Positions 1 through 10,180 of a stretch of 64,000 nt of DNA are shown piece after piece. The notes beneath the pieces are model-generated. The model worked only from the letters and a program-made list of their open reading frames with translations. It made no database searches and was not told where the DNA came from. The position numbers were made by a program, and so were the translations under genes. This DNA comes from Lates calcarifer (lineage: Eukaryota; Chordata; Actinopteri; Centropomidae): the NCBI RefSeq assembly GCF_001640805.2, contig NC_066833.1, positions 17,616,553-17,680,552 on the forward strand, given 5' to 3'. How positions within the stretch are numbered: position 1 is the first letter of the stretch; each line of letters opens with the position of its first letter.

Positions 1-1365
1 AAGAATAACAAGAACAAGAATATTTCTCCTCTAGAATGAAGCTTGTATAATTAGTACAAGACTAGAGTGCTAAAAGTTGCCAAGACTTGAATTTGGTAAG
101 ACTGGGCCTATAGAAAGGCTTGCTGTGTGTAGAATCACACAGGTAAAGTAGGCCATATGGAGTCTTTTTACACACTGTCAGCTCTCTACAGAAATGATTA
201 AATGGCTAGATATCATTTGGGCATGTGCAATAAGTGATCCTTTAGTACATCCCACCAGAAAAGATGCTGAAATATATGTTCTTACCTCTGTAAGCATAAC
301 CATCTGGTTGGTTGCAAAGTTAAGATATAAACCAGTCTCTACATTTGCTAACATGTTTGAAGTTTCCAGCTTTGTTGGGTCTTTAGTGGGATTATTTCAT
401 TCCAATGCCAGAGTGTCATTGATTCTACCTGTTGAGCTCTAACAACTTTGTGAATTGAACGGGCCCTGGAGAATGAGCTATTCACCAAACAATGCAGATA
501 GATATGATAGCAATGAGGAAAGTGCAGAAGGCCAGCTGAGCTCCAGGGGTATTAAGTTCTGTCAGTTTGAAGGTAGTTAGGGCACTTGCACTTTAGCAGC
601 ATTAAAGTGACAGCAACTTAACAAGTGCAACATGATGAAATAAAACAATGAATATAATCTTTCAATCATTATTATTACAATTATTTACGCAAGAAGTGAT
701 ACGATGAAGGAAAAGTAAGTTCTGCAAGTCATACTGTACCTGATAAAGGTAGACGCGAGGGTACCAGCTGCAATCCAACACGAGGGACAAATAATCTAGA
801 TCATAAAATGCAAAAGCAGAAAGCGATATGAGGACATTGCAGGCCACGGCTCGGTTCACAGTGCAAACGCCTGTTTTCACTGCGGTTGATGTCCGTCTGC
901 GGACTTGCAGCGCTCCAATCGTAAGGTGGCCACCGCCGCTTTTACCTTTTCTTCCCCCAGTCCTGTGCAGTTCACTATATGCAGCTGGAAGAATGTCGAC
1001 GTGGAGCTGCCAAACGTGAACGCGTGTTCATGAGCGCGCATGGGGTGGGGGGGTGGGGGGATAGGCTTTTTTAGTGTAATTTCACGCAGTGGCACAGTGA
1101 GCTGCACTTCAGTGTGAGGTTCTTTACAGATACGTGCTAGAGCCGGGACCAAGTCTGTCTTATTGTCTTGACATATTTTAAAAGCCACTTAATTACATCT
1201 TGATCCGACTTCTTACTATCACGGGGGTGTCAGAATAGTTCAGATTTAGTTATCTTTGAAGATTTTCTAAGCAGTAACAACTCTCTTATGTAGCAGTAAT
1301 CTTGGATTGTCTCATTGAAAGTTTACAGTTGGCAGTTAAGGCATATATTGACAGCGAGTCTGTCC
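1..1365. other. Non-coding left flank
   Basis: I see no exon of a known protein here; all reading frames are short and unlike any family I recognise. From about 880 to 1060 the sequence is GC- and CpG-richer than its surroundings and ends in a G-rich run (about 1040-1062), so it could be a distal promoter or upstream regulatory element of nfe2l2. By synteny the next gene to the left should be agps, but no agps exon was recognised. Confidence 0.5.
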
Positions 1366-1660
1366 TGTCCACCAGTGCTGAAAGAAGTATACAGATCCTT
1401 TCCTGAAGCAAGCACAGCAGTAACACACTGCAAAATACTCTTGCAAGTAAAAGTCCTGCATTCAAAATTTACTTTGGTAAAAGTACAGAATTGAAATCAA
1501 CAAAATGAAAGTAGTGACTATGGAGAATGCCTTCTCTCCCATATTACTACAGTAGCCTATATAACGTAACCAAATTACTATTTCTGATACATTAATGTAT
1601 ATAGCTTTATTATAGCGGTAATGTAATCCACCAGGTCTAATGTTGTAATTTGTCAATGTT
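1366..1660 (+). repeat. AGTAAAAGTA-rich teleost interspersed element, degraded partial copy
   Basis: The stretch begins with a motif close to 'gaagtattcagatcctt' and continues with 'caagtaaaagtcctgcatt' and 'ggtaaaagtaca'. This is the typical left end of an abundant, non-coding, probably DNA-transposon-derived element of acanthomorph fish. The copy is diverged and its right end is not clear. Family identity is from memory of the pattern, not from a search. Confidence 0.6.
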
Positions 1661-1724
1661 GAGCCAACTTTATTGATATTGATTTATTTATTGACAACTG
1701 TATTTACCATTGGGTTGTAAAATG

Positions 1725-2290
1725 TATAGCACCAGAGGCAAAGGAAGTATTCAAACCCTATACTGAAATAATAAGACAAATACCAGTTTATTTATACTCA
1801 GTTACAAGCAAAAGTCCTGCTATCAAAACCTTACTTAAGTAAAAGTGCAAAAGTTGTACTTTAAGTAATTGAGTAAAAGTACTTATTACACGCTAGAATG
1901 ATCACATAGAGAGTAATTATAATTGAAAATGTAACTGGAATTGTATTACTGATGATTTAATGCATAGGCAGCATTTTAATGCTGTTGCTGGTGAAGGTGA
2001 AGCTCATTTTAACTACTTTATATACCACTGGGTGGTTTAAGATACAGAAATGCACTGTATTTTATAAACTGAGCACATGTTACATGTAAAATCTTAATCT
2101 GTAAAGTAACTAGTAACTACAACTGTTAAATAGATGTGGTTGGGTAAAAATACAATCGCTCCCTCTGGTATGTGGTGAAGTACAAGTATAAAGAAACAGG
2201 AAATGTTTAAGCAAAGTACAAGCCAAGCACTTCAAAGTTGTACTCAAGTAAGGTTCTTGAGTAAATGTAGCCTACTTGGTTACATATATC
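1725..2290 (+). repeat. AGTAAAAGTA-rich teleost interspersed element, near full-length old copy
   Basis: This copy carries, in the expected order, a 'gaagtattcaaaccctat' left end, 'caagcaaaagtcctgct', 'gtaaaagtacttattac', 'gcagcattttaatgctg', 'ttttaactactttatatac', 'taaaatcttaatctg', 'aaagtaactagtaactac' and a right end of repeated CAAGTA/GAGTAAATGTA words. It holds no open reading frame. A further scrap of the same family follows at about 2330-2380. Such elements move non-autonomously; the divergence suggests an old insertion. Confidence 0.7.
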
Positions 2291-2584
2291 AACGCATTAT
2301 TGGATACATTTATCATTATGATTAGCACCGAGTGGAAATACACAAGTACAATACCTCAAAATTCTACTGTGTAATACAAGAAGAAACAATAACATGTAAA
2401 TGTAAAAAGTCACTGTATACACTCCCAGTAGTAAGTTTATGATGATAAAACTTTCCATTTTAATCCCATTATGTAATACTGTAGTTTATTTAGTAACATC
2501 TCTAATAGACTGTTCTTTAGTATGTTCTTTATTGTCAGTATACAAATAAACCAATTAAAATAACATGTAGCAAAACCAGAGTTT

Positions 2585-2850
2585 CAAAGTAATTACATTT
2601 ACTTCTCTTAAGTACAGTTTTTAGGTAGCTCACTTTAAGTACTTTACTTGAGTATTTCCAGTATACGTCTTTGTGCTTTCAGACCACTGCAGACCACTGC
2701 CTATTACTTTCAGAAGGGAATACTTTACTTTTTACTCTGTTATACTTATTTTGCAGCTACATAATAGTTAATATTCCTGCACTATAAGTTAAATTTTAAA
2801 TGCAGGACGTTTCTTGTAATAGTTTATATTTACACTGCATTCTTAAGTAT
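2585..2850 (-). repeat. AGTAAAAGTA-rich element, inverted partial copy
   Basis: Same family as the neighbouring copies but in the opposite orientation: 'ttaagtactttacttgagt' near 2635-2655 is its right end reversed, and 'atgcaggacgtttcttgta' near 2800-2818 is its left part reversed. The middle is deleted. With the copies at 1366 and 1725 it forms a cluster of nested or adjacent insertions directly upstream of nfe2l2. Confidence 0.6.
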
Positions 2851-2861
2851 CTGTTCTGAAT

Positions 2862-3001
2862 ACTCCGTCATCGAGGTCCATTTGTCTCCCAGAGGCAGTT
2901 TTCACGGGACATTAGGGCCCCAGGGCCTCCAGTTCTACACCGACCATGGTCACCAGCAGGGGGCGCTATGCACCAAACGAAACCTCTTTAGATGACGGAG
3001 T
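2862..3001. mobile_element. Small terminal-inverted-repeat element (MITE-like) carrying a CTCF motif
   Basis: An 11-base sequence, actccgtcatc (2862-2872), recurs as its exact reverse complement at 2991-3001. With mismatches the match extends inward (gaggtc/gaggtt and a TTTG word). The roughly 140 bp between is GC-richer than the flanks and contains a perfect CTCF consensus at 2953-2966. The layout fits a non-autonomous miniature transposon. A clear target-site duplication is not visible, so a structured regulatory element is the alternative. Confidence 0.5.
2953..2966 (+). promoter_or_regulatory. CTCF-type site, forward orientation
   Basis: CCAGCAGGGGGCGC matches every position of the vertebrate CTCF core CCASYAGRKGGCRS. 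It lies about 600 bp upstream of the nfe2l2 start codon inside the inverted-repeat element at 2862-3001. Its orientation points right, towards nfe2l2 and hnrnpa3. Binding is inferred from the motif only. Confidence 0.7.
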
Positions 3002-3339
3002 TAAAATAGAAATGGTAACGTAGCTTTTAGTTGTATAATTATATACCATTCTAGGAAGCTAGAAATTTTGATTAGCACTGAGATTAGATAAAAGTCAAGT
3101 ATTTTAGTAGCTTTAATAGTTTTCAAACAGAGTATAAACTGGATATACTTTTTTAAATAAATCCATTTAATCTTGAATGGTTACATAACATAAATATAAT
3201 ACTTCTAACATTCAAATGCGCACTAATATGTTGAGTAATGTTTTTATTTTGTAAAACTGATATTTCCTTGTAGCTCTGTCTGCTCTGCCTGGTGGACTCC
3301 ACACGCATGTACACACCGCCCTCATCTCCAGCCTCATAG

Positions 3340-3569
3340 GCCGGCGTGAGGGGGACGATCCCGGTGGCGCCGCAGCTCGGTGGGCAGGGCCACCATTTCC
3401 GTAATGTTCATTACATTTAGAGGAAGCAATATTTCCCTGAGCGCAGCTGCTGCGACGGACGGACAGACTCTATCGGCTCAGGACCGCTCGCCATTTTAAT
3501 CTGCCATTTGAGGAATAATATACACATTTATCAACCATAAGGCGTTTCTTCACGGCGAGACAGATCTCC
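3340..3569 (+). promoter_or_regulatory. nfe2l2: nfe2l2 promoter and 5'UTR region
   Basis: The 230 bp before the first coding ATG are CpG-richer than the AT-rich flanks and lack a clear TATA box, as usual for broadly expressed vertebrate genes. The transcription start cannot be fixed from sequence; somewhere around 3400-3480 is plausible. No convincing antioxidant response element (TGAC/GnnnGC) was found in this proximal segment. Confidence 0.5.
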
Positions 3570-3608
3570 ATGATGATGGATATGGAGGTGTTACATTCCA
3601 GTCAACAG
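3570..3608 (+). CDS. nfe2l2: nfe2l2 coding exon 1
   Basis: It encodes 13 residues ([13 protein letters not shown]) and ends at a GT donor (3609). Three ATG codons stand in tandem, with a fourth two codons on; the first is taken as the start. The short leader ending in SQQ before DMDLIDILW matches the known first exon of vertebrate NRF2. Confidence 0.9.
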
Positions 3609-6600
3609 GTAAAAACACAATTTTCTTAAAAAGAGGTTATTGGAAGAGGTGAACTGGGCTGACACTGGCTGCTAACTTTCTTTAATACGATGTGATTGGG
3701 AGACAGAGACGTGGTTATAGTTCAGGTAAACTTTTTGATGTTCGTTTTGGCAAAAAACTCAGTGACAGCCTGGTTAAGACGTAGATTAGACATTAGAATA
3801 TAAAAATACCAGGTTCAACGTAGAAAAGACCATTAAAAAGTACATTGTTAGGCTTTCTTTAGTTAGACATAAAATAAGGTCGCCCTCTGTACCGCTTTCA
3901 GTTCTGCAAGTCATCCGCTTATGACGTTTTTCCTCGGCAGGAAATAAAACCAATCTTATTAAACACTAGGCTTACATATTAGTATTTGTGTCGAGGCTCT
4001 GAATAAAATGACACTATTTCTTACATCCTGACAAGTTTAGAAAACAGAAAAACTCTTGAGGTTTTTCTCGTAACTGACCCCCCCCCCCTCCTCCAAGCAT
4101 GTGATCCAGTATGTGATAGCCTACACTTACAATGCACTGTGAATTATTTCTTTAAAGGCTGCACTGTTTCCTTTGTCTTAATGCTTAATGTTTGATTCTC
4201 AGTGTATGTTGACATGTTAAAGAACCACAAAAGATCAGTCTAGTCTTGTTTTCAGTATGTTCAGTACACACTGAATGAGATGTTGAACCTGGATTATTTT
4301 TCATGTATGTGCTGTGGTCTTACATCTTCTGTGTTTATTGAGTGTCAAAAGACAGGGTCAGTGGAAGTACATGGTGGACTGAAGGGAGCCTAAAAGGGTT
4401 GTTTTGGAACATGTGTGGCTGTGGTTCATCATCCACGGTCATGGGATGGATGAATTATGAGGAAAGGTAGAGTAATTATCCACTGGAGTCAGGCCCCGTT
4501 TGAGGCCCTTTTACTCAGCTGAGGAGAGGTAAATGAACAACCCATATTTAAAGTGCACACACTTTCTTGCCACTCCTCTGTCATGCAGTATGGTAGCTAG
4601 AGTAACCATGAGTTAATAGTCTGGTTTGCTGTCTAAAAATGTCTTTTTGTTTTCTGGTAATTGGGAGGTAAGCGTCAGTTGTGTATATTTTGACTCTTAA
4701 AATATGTTTGGCTTGACTTGTATAGAGATCTGGGAAATCTAAGTATTTTTGAGCTTGTTTCCTTGTTCTTGTGCCAGTCCATGTCTTGTGACAGCAAGAC
4801 CTGATACTACACTGATAACCTGATCTTACATACACAAGCACACACGCACGCACGCACACACACGCACATTTACACAACATAGTTGGAGTTCATACAAAAT
4901 TAAGTCTGTTTGATTCTGTGACATTTTCATATAACAGCATTGTTAACCAATAACAGTGAAAGAGAGCTGAACTTCCCCTGGGCAGGCGACAGACCTTTTT
5001 TAGACATGGGATTGTTTTTAAGGGACTTGTATGACTTGTCTGATGAGCTTATGAGGTGTGACCAACAGGCAAGAGTGCGGTTTTTCAGTTTTGAAAACAC
5101 AGGTAACATCAAAAAGTGAGTTCAGCCATCCCACATAGACATTTTAGGACACTTCCTCATTCCTGCAGAAGCCATAATGTCTGGCTGTTTGCTCACCTCC
5201 CAGCCGGTGAGTATGATTTATAGTAGGCAGCCTTAGTGACGCGTAATCCTCTGGCGGTCATGACTCTGATGCAACACAGAAGCAAAGAGGGTTAGTGGGT
5301 TCTTATTTTGAAGTGCCAGAAAAACTGTGTCAACAATGTCTTAAAATATGTATTGGTACTTGTTTGCCATTATTATTAGTTTGTGACTCAATTTGTCTTG
5401 AATCAAAAAATAAAAAATAAATCAAAAGGGAAAATATTATTATACAGTGTTTTCTCCTCTTCTGTTTCACATCCTCTTTATTGTGTATTGTTCTGCTTTG
5501 TGCTTTCTTTCCCTTCAGTTCCCTGTTGACTTCCCACAGGCTCTGTCTGTTCTGGCCATATGACCCACCTCAAGCCTTATATAGCTAAGCTGATAAGTTA
5601 TGTTGTTTATACCCAAATCTGAGGAACAAACATGTCACATGCCCAGACATTTTCTTGTGAACCAGTATCTTGGGTTTACGCAACATCCCAGGGCCTTGAG
5701 AAATGGTTTCCTTCTGTAAATAAGTAAAAGACCCAATGAAGAGAACAACACAGTTTATCTCAAAACATTCTTGTTTAGAAAGCCAAATAACATTCAGCCC
5801 AGTGAGGGGAAATCTACAGGAAATGGTATTAAAATATCCTCATGGCTGTTTGTAGACTGTGTCTAGTGTTCTGTATTAAGGGTAGCACTTGGATTAATGT
5901 GTAAATATTGTATGCAGGACTCAGTTGTGTGGTCTTTTGTTGAGGTCAGTTATCAATAGTTGTAGTTATTTACGTGAAGACATAGAAGACAAGGAAGAAA
6001 ATAAGGAAACAACATTTTAATTCTACATAGCAACAGATCTACAGCCTTGCATTCTTAATTTTGGGATTTAACTTTTCTTAATTTTTGGAGAACTAAATTC
6101 TAACAAGAAGTCACTTATGCAAATTAAGACTTAAATGTCTGCCCTGTATGCGAGTTGGAATGTGACAAATGAATTCACACCTCAGTGTAATCGGATGGGT
6201 AATGATGGCTTTCCTTGGCAAGGGTATCAAATGAAGATACATGTCTTCTGTTGGTGTGTGGTGGCAACAGGGGAAACAGAGAAGTGCATCTATTATTCAT
6301 GCAGCTTCTCCCCCTTGATATTAGTGCCAGTGTTGTTGTCAGTGAGCAGATACTGAGGGACAGGGTGTGGCAGGTGCAGCAGCAACGCTTCACAGCAGGG
6401 ACACACTTCCTTGTTTGCCCGATGCTGCTCACATGCACACTGCAGGACAGCATGGCTACTGCTCCCAATTCTCTTAGCTGACCCACGGTCCTCTTTTCCA
6501 GGACATGGACCTGATTGACATCCTGTGGAAGCAGGACATTGATCTCGGAGCCAGACGAGAGGTGTTCGACTACAACCACCGTCAGAAAGAACATGAGCTG

Positions 6601-9600
6601 CAGAGGCAGCGGGAGCTGGAGGAGGAGAAAAAGCTGCATCTGCTCCGGGAGCAGGAGAAGGCCCTGCTCGCACAGCTACAGCTCGACGAGGAGACAGGAG
6701 AGTACATACCCCGCCCGCCACCCAGCGCCCCCATGCAGTCAGCTGTCACACCTTTGGAGGTTACACAGGTCTGTGAAGCCACACATAGCCTTCATTACTC
6801 ATGTCAGAGGTAGACCACTCCTACCTTATTCGATAGGCTGTGGCTATATTGTAGCTAGGTAACCATCTCATCCTGTGTAATTACAAAAACACAGGTGGGT
6901 CTTCAGTTTGCATCAGTGTATTCTGCTCCAAAAACTACTCCACAGAGACCTAAGCTCTATAAATATAAAATTGTGCTTTTTTTAATAGGTGGTGTGCCAC
7001 AAACAGTGTTAGAGGGTAAATTTAATGTTATGTATCTCAACCTCTGTTACAGAATGTTGGCTTCACACAGGAGGATAGTGATGCCATGTCATTCGATGAA
7101 TGTCTGCAGCTACTGGCAGAGACATTTCCTGTAGAGGAAACTGAGGTAAGAATATTGACTAAATTATTACCACACATTAACAGTTGTTAATACACACTGT
7201 AGTCATACTGTCATGCATTTGTCTCACAGAACACTTCAGTTTGCCTGGACACAACTGTTGTCTCAGCGCCCAGCAGCAGCAACATCATGATGTCCCCAGA
7301 GCAACCAGCTCTCTCCCCAGGTCCACTGCTGTCACCACCACAGAGGATGTCCCCAGATTTGGAGCAGGCCTGGATGGAGCTTTTGTCCCTCCCTGAGCTG
7401 CAGGTATAATACATGGATTCTACTGCCTCAATGACATGGTTGTATGTGCTGTGGAACAAATACCCAAAGAATGCATCAACGCCAGGAGCCCGGCATTAAA
7501 GGACAAACACTTTTTTGTTTGGCCTATTAGAATGGGGTCTCATAAAGGTGGAGACAAGAGCCCACACCTCATTCCACTGCAATTAGGTTTCATTGTTGAG
7601 ACTTTCTTGAGCATTAAGGGAGGTTTGGTGCTCAAGATAGGATGCAGCATATGATTTGCAGCCACTAGTTACATCTAGCAGAACTGAAAGACATGTTATT
7701 CAGGGTGGGTGGGGAGGGTGTGGCAGTCTTAAACTTTTGCTTACTGGCAGAAAGGTGAAGGTTTGTGCTCGGCTAGTTGTTCAGTAGCTGCTTTATCAGT
7801 TTGTTTCAGGGCAGCTCATATTTGCATTAGCTTATGGGTGGGGCAGTGTGTCATTTGTTGCCTTGACCTCTCACTGCATTTCAGAATAGAGAGAATAAAC
7901 CATACGTGTTACCACAGCGTAGCACCAAAGTAGTTGCTCTGACAAGCTGATGATAAGACACACGTTGTGGAAACAGGTTGTATGGAATTTTTTTCTTAAA
8001 AGCTGTTTTGTGGAGATAAGGTAGTCGGTTAACTTCTTAGCAACAGCAAGCTGGGGTGATTGGCATCAGTGATTTCTGAGCTATTTTAGCAACTGGATAT
8101 CTAGTTAGTCCTGGAAATCACAGAAGGCTTACCTTGTGCTATGGCCAGTTCAACCAGTATTTTGTCAGTGAAGTACCTGTCAGCTGGAGCAGCTGCGTGG
8201 CTAAATGCTTCAGAGCTCACTGACTGAGGCCTTATTGTTTAAGGTAACAGATTAAGCCAGTTTAAAACTAAATGAGGCAACTGGTTATCAACACAAGTCC
8301 CAGATTATAATATTTAGGTTCTGCATGAGTATGGTGTTTGTCTGAGAGTGTATTTCACAAGCTAACATTGTGGGCCACAAGATGAAAAGCCAAAGCATGT
8401 ACAATAAACACACACCTTCATATTAACACAAGCTCCCACACAGATTTGAATTTGCACTCTAATATGTTGATTGTATTTATTATAATGATTGTATTTCTTG
8501 TTTTTCTTCTAGCAATGCCTGACCATGCAAATGGAGGACACACTGGAGACTACAACTTATCCTCTTTCAAACAGCCCTGAAGTACAGAATCCAAACTTCC
8601 CTTTTTACCCAATGACCAATCTCACAGACGGGGAGACAAACAATTTAAATGTTTGCCCTGCAGAGTTTATCAATACATTCGATGGCTCTGTTCCCAGTAT
8701 GGCCCCACCAGACAGTGTCAGCCAAATGGAGGCAAAAGCTCCTCAGTTGAATACTAACTTTGGCACAGAAAGTTTCGGTGACATATTTTACCCCAGCACC
8801 ATTCTGGAAGAGAGCAGCAGTCAGCATGGCCTTGAAGGAAATGAAAGTACCGCCATTTCCGATATCCCAAACAAGCCTCCCTTCACACCCATGGACCTTT
8901 ACAGCCTTTCACCTGGAGATGCATTTGACAGAGGCAAACACAATTTAACGGCTGATATGCCCGACTCAGATTCAGGAATCTCTTCAAACACGAGTCCAAA
9001 TGCTAGTTCACCTGCGAAATCTGCATACGGGGATGGGTCCTTTGGTTACAGTGATTCGGACATGGAGGAGATGGACCACAACCCTGGAAGCGCAGAGTCC
9101 GACTACTCAGAGATGTTCTCGCTAAATTTCCAGCCTGATGACCTTAACACAGCAATTACTGTATCTGCTCCAATAGGCCAGCCACAACAGCAACAAGAGA
9201 AAAAACCCAAACAGTACAAGACAGACCAAGCAGAGGAAAGTGGCCACAACAATGCTCCCTTCACCAAAGACAAGCAGAGGAGACGCTCCGATGTGCGTCT
9301 CCCCAGAGACGAGCAGAGGGCCAAGGCCCTCAAAATCCCCTTCACTATTGACATGATTATCAACCTGCCTGTTGACGACTTCAACGAGATGATGTCAAAG
9401 CACCAACTGAATGAGGCCCAGCTGGCCCTGGTCCGAGACATACGCCGCCGTGGCAAGAACAAAGTGGCTGCCCAGAACTGCCGCAAACGCAAGATGGAGA
9501 ACATAGTGGGCCTGGAGGGCGAGCTGGACTCACTGAGGGAGGAAAAAGAGCGTCTGCTGAGCGAGAAGAGCCAGAACATCACAAACCTGAAGGAAATGAA

Positions 9601-9778
9601 GCAGCAGCTCAACAGCTTGTACCTGGAGGTCTTCAGCATGTTGAGAGATGAGAAGGGGAACTCCTACTCGCCATCCAACTACTCCCTCCAGCAGTCAACT
9701 GACGGCAGCATCTTCCTTGTCCCACGCATTAAAAAGACTTTCACCAAGAGCGAAGACAACCACCTATCTCCTTTGTAA
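3570..9778 (+). CDS. nfe2l2: nfe2l2 (Nrf2) CNC-bZIP transcription factor, five coding exons
   Basis: Coding exons 3570-3608, 6502-6768, 7053-7145, 7230-7403 and 8513-9778 join in phase 0 at GT/AG junctions to give 612 residues (human 605). The protein is the master activator of antioxidant and detoxification genes: it pairs with small Maf proteins in the nucleus and is degraded through KEAP1-CUL3 in unstressed cells. Visible domains: Neh2 with DLG (27-29) and ETGE (77-80); Neh4 near 103-133; Neh5 near 175-195; Neh6 with DSGIS (344-348); CNC about 455-505; basic region 506-518 ([13 protein letters not shown]) and leucine zipper to about 560; Neh3 ending with IFLVPR (591-596). It is tail to tail with hnrnpa3, as in tetrapods. 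Teleosts may carry two copies (a and b); the hnrnpa3 linkage suggests the nfe2l2a type, but this is inference. Confidence 0.97.
4831..4868. repeat. CA/CG-rich microsatellite in nfe2l2 intron 1
   Basis: Imperfect (CA)n with interspersed CG units. Apart from this repeat I see nothing distinctive in the 2.9 kb intron. Confidence 0.85.
6502..6768 (+). CDS. nfe2l2: nfe2l2 coding exon 2 (Neh2, KEAP1-binding degron)
   Basis: It follows acceptor TTTTCCAG and encodes residues 14-102. It holds the weak-affinity DLG site (LWKQDIDLG), a charged helix and the high-affinity LDEETGE site, the two contacts of the KEAP1 dimer. Only four lysines (42, 56, 57, 66) lie between DLG and ETGE, where human NRF2 has seven ubiquitin-acceptor lysines. 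Met15 could start the shorter isoform that is known in mammals. Intron 1 before it is 2.9 kb. Confidence 0.95.
7053..7145 (+). CDS. nfe2l2: nfe2l2 coding exon 3 (Neh4 transactivation segment)
   Basis: It encodes 31 residues including [13 protein letters not shown], which matches the conserved CBP-binding Neh4 core of NRF2. It is bounded by CTGTTACAG and a GTAAG donor, phase 0 on both sides. The next intron is only 84 bp. Confidence 0.93.
7230..7403 (+). CDS. nfe2l2: nfe2l2 coding exon 4 (start of Neh5)
   Basis: It encodes 58 residues. A serine/proline-rich stretch is followed by [16 protein letters not shown], the Neh5 activation motif, which continues into exon 5 as QCLTMQ. The exon boundary falls at the same place in Neh5 as in the human gene. 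Confidence 0.93.
8513..9778 (+). CDS. nfe2l2: nfe2l2 coding exon 5 (Neh6, CNC-bZIP, Neh3)
   Basis: This large last exon encodes residues 192-612 up to TAA at 9776-9778. It contains the DSGIS phosphodegron read by beta-TrCP. The second degron, DSAPGS in human, is represented by DHNPGS (379-384). A short glutamine run and basic linker follow, then the CNC helices, the DNA-contacting basic region with Cys514, a heptad zipper, and the Neh3 tail. The acceptor is TTTTTCTTCTAG. Confidence 0.97.
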   Translation, partial: QCLTMQMEDTLETTTYPLSNSPEVQNPNFPFYPMTNLTDGETNNLNVCPAEFINTFDGSVPSMAPPDSVSQMEAKAPQLNTNFGTESFGDIFYPSTILEESSSQHGLEGNESTAISDIPNKPPFTPMDLYSLSPGDAFDRGKHNLTADMPDSDSGISSNTSPNASSPAKSAYGDGSFGYSDSDMEEMDHNPGSAESDYSEMFSLNFQPDDLNTAITVSAPIGQPQQQQEKKPKQYKTDQAEESGHNNAPFTKDKQRRRSDVRLPRDEQRAKALKIPFTIDMIINLPVDDFNEMMSKHQLNEAQLALVRDIRRRGKNKVAAQNCRKRKMENIVGLEGELDSLREEKERLLSEKSQNITNLKEMKQQLNSLYLEVFSMLRDEKGNSYSPSNYSLQQSTDGSIFLVPRIKKTFTKSEDNHLSPL

Positions 9779-10012
9779 TATGGTACTGCATTAACATAGT
9801 AATACTATGCAATAACTTTGTAGTTGCTCAGCTTTAAAGCATCAGTAGCTCAGCAGAACTATTGTATAGTTTTTGCTTACTTCTCTTGAATGTTGTAATA
9901 TTTTTGATATTTTACTTCTTTTGTACTCTGATACCCTCACAGATTCTTTAACCAATATTATTTGTAAATATAAACATTACTTGCTTTTGAGATTGATGAA
10001 AAATGTTACAGT

Positions 10013-10048
10013 ATGTGTGTGTGTATATATATATATTGTATATATCAT
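10013..10048. repeat. (TG)n(TA)n microsatellite in the nfe2l2 3'UTR
   Basis: A compound dinucleotide run, TG repeats passing into TA repeats. It is likely length-polymorphic and transcribed in the 3'UTR. Confidence 0.85.
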
Positions 10049-10154
10049 ATTTCTGTATGCTAATGATTGTTTCAATCATTGCTCCTTATATTTTATAACT
10101 TTCCCTTTATGATTTGCTGTCCAGGTTCCGTTTTTTTAAACTTCCGTGCTTTTC

Positions 10155-10160
10155 AATAAA
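10155..10160 (+). terminator. nfe2l2: nfe2l2 polyadenylation signal AATAAA
   Basis: This is a canonical hexamer 377 bases after the stop codon. It is followed within 30 bases by TG/T-rich sequence (cctgctgttttctg) that fits a downstream element. Confidence 0.7.
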
Positions 10161-10180
10161 CTATTCATATAGCTATACAG

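Larger units (their letters stand above)
9779..10180 (+). other. nfe2l2: nfe2l2 3'UTR
   Basis: This is AT-rich sequence after the stop, including a TG/TA microsatellite (10013-10048), and it ends just past the first good AATAAA on this strand. The end is predicted from the signal only; a longer alternative form is possible. Confidence 0.7.

Noticed and set aside
1031..1039. TGAGCGCGC, formally an antioxidant-response-element core
   Set aside because: 2.5 kb upstream of nfe2l2 in CpG-rich sequence, a single match with no supporting flanks; chance is likely.
877..1188. 103-codon minus-strand frame in the GC-richer left flank
   Set aside because: Looked briefly like a possible small upstream gene; it has a poly-proline product of a C/G run and no homologue I know.
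9103..9639. 178-codon minus-strand open frame
   Set aside because: It is the antisense of the nfe2l2 CNC-bZIP exon; serine/arginine-rich shadow of a conserved coding strand.
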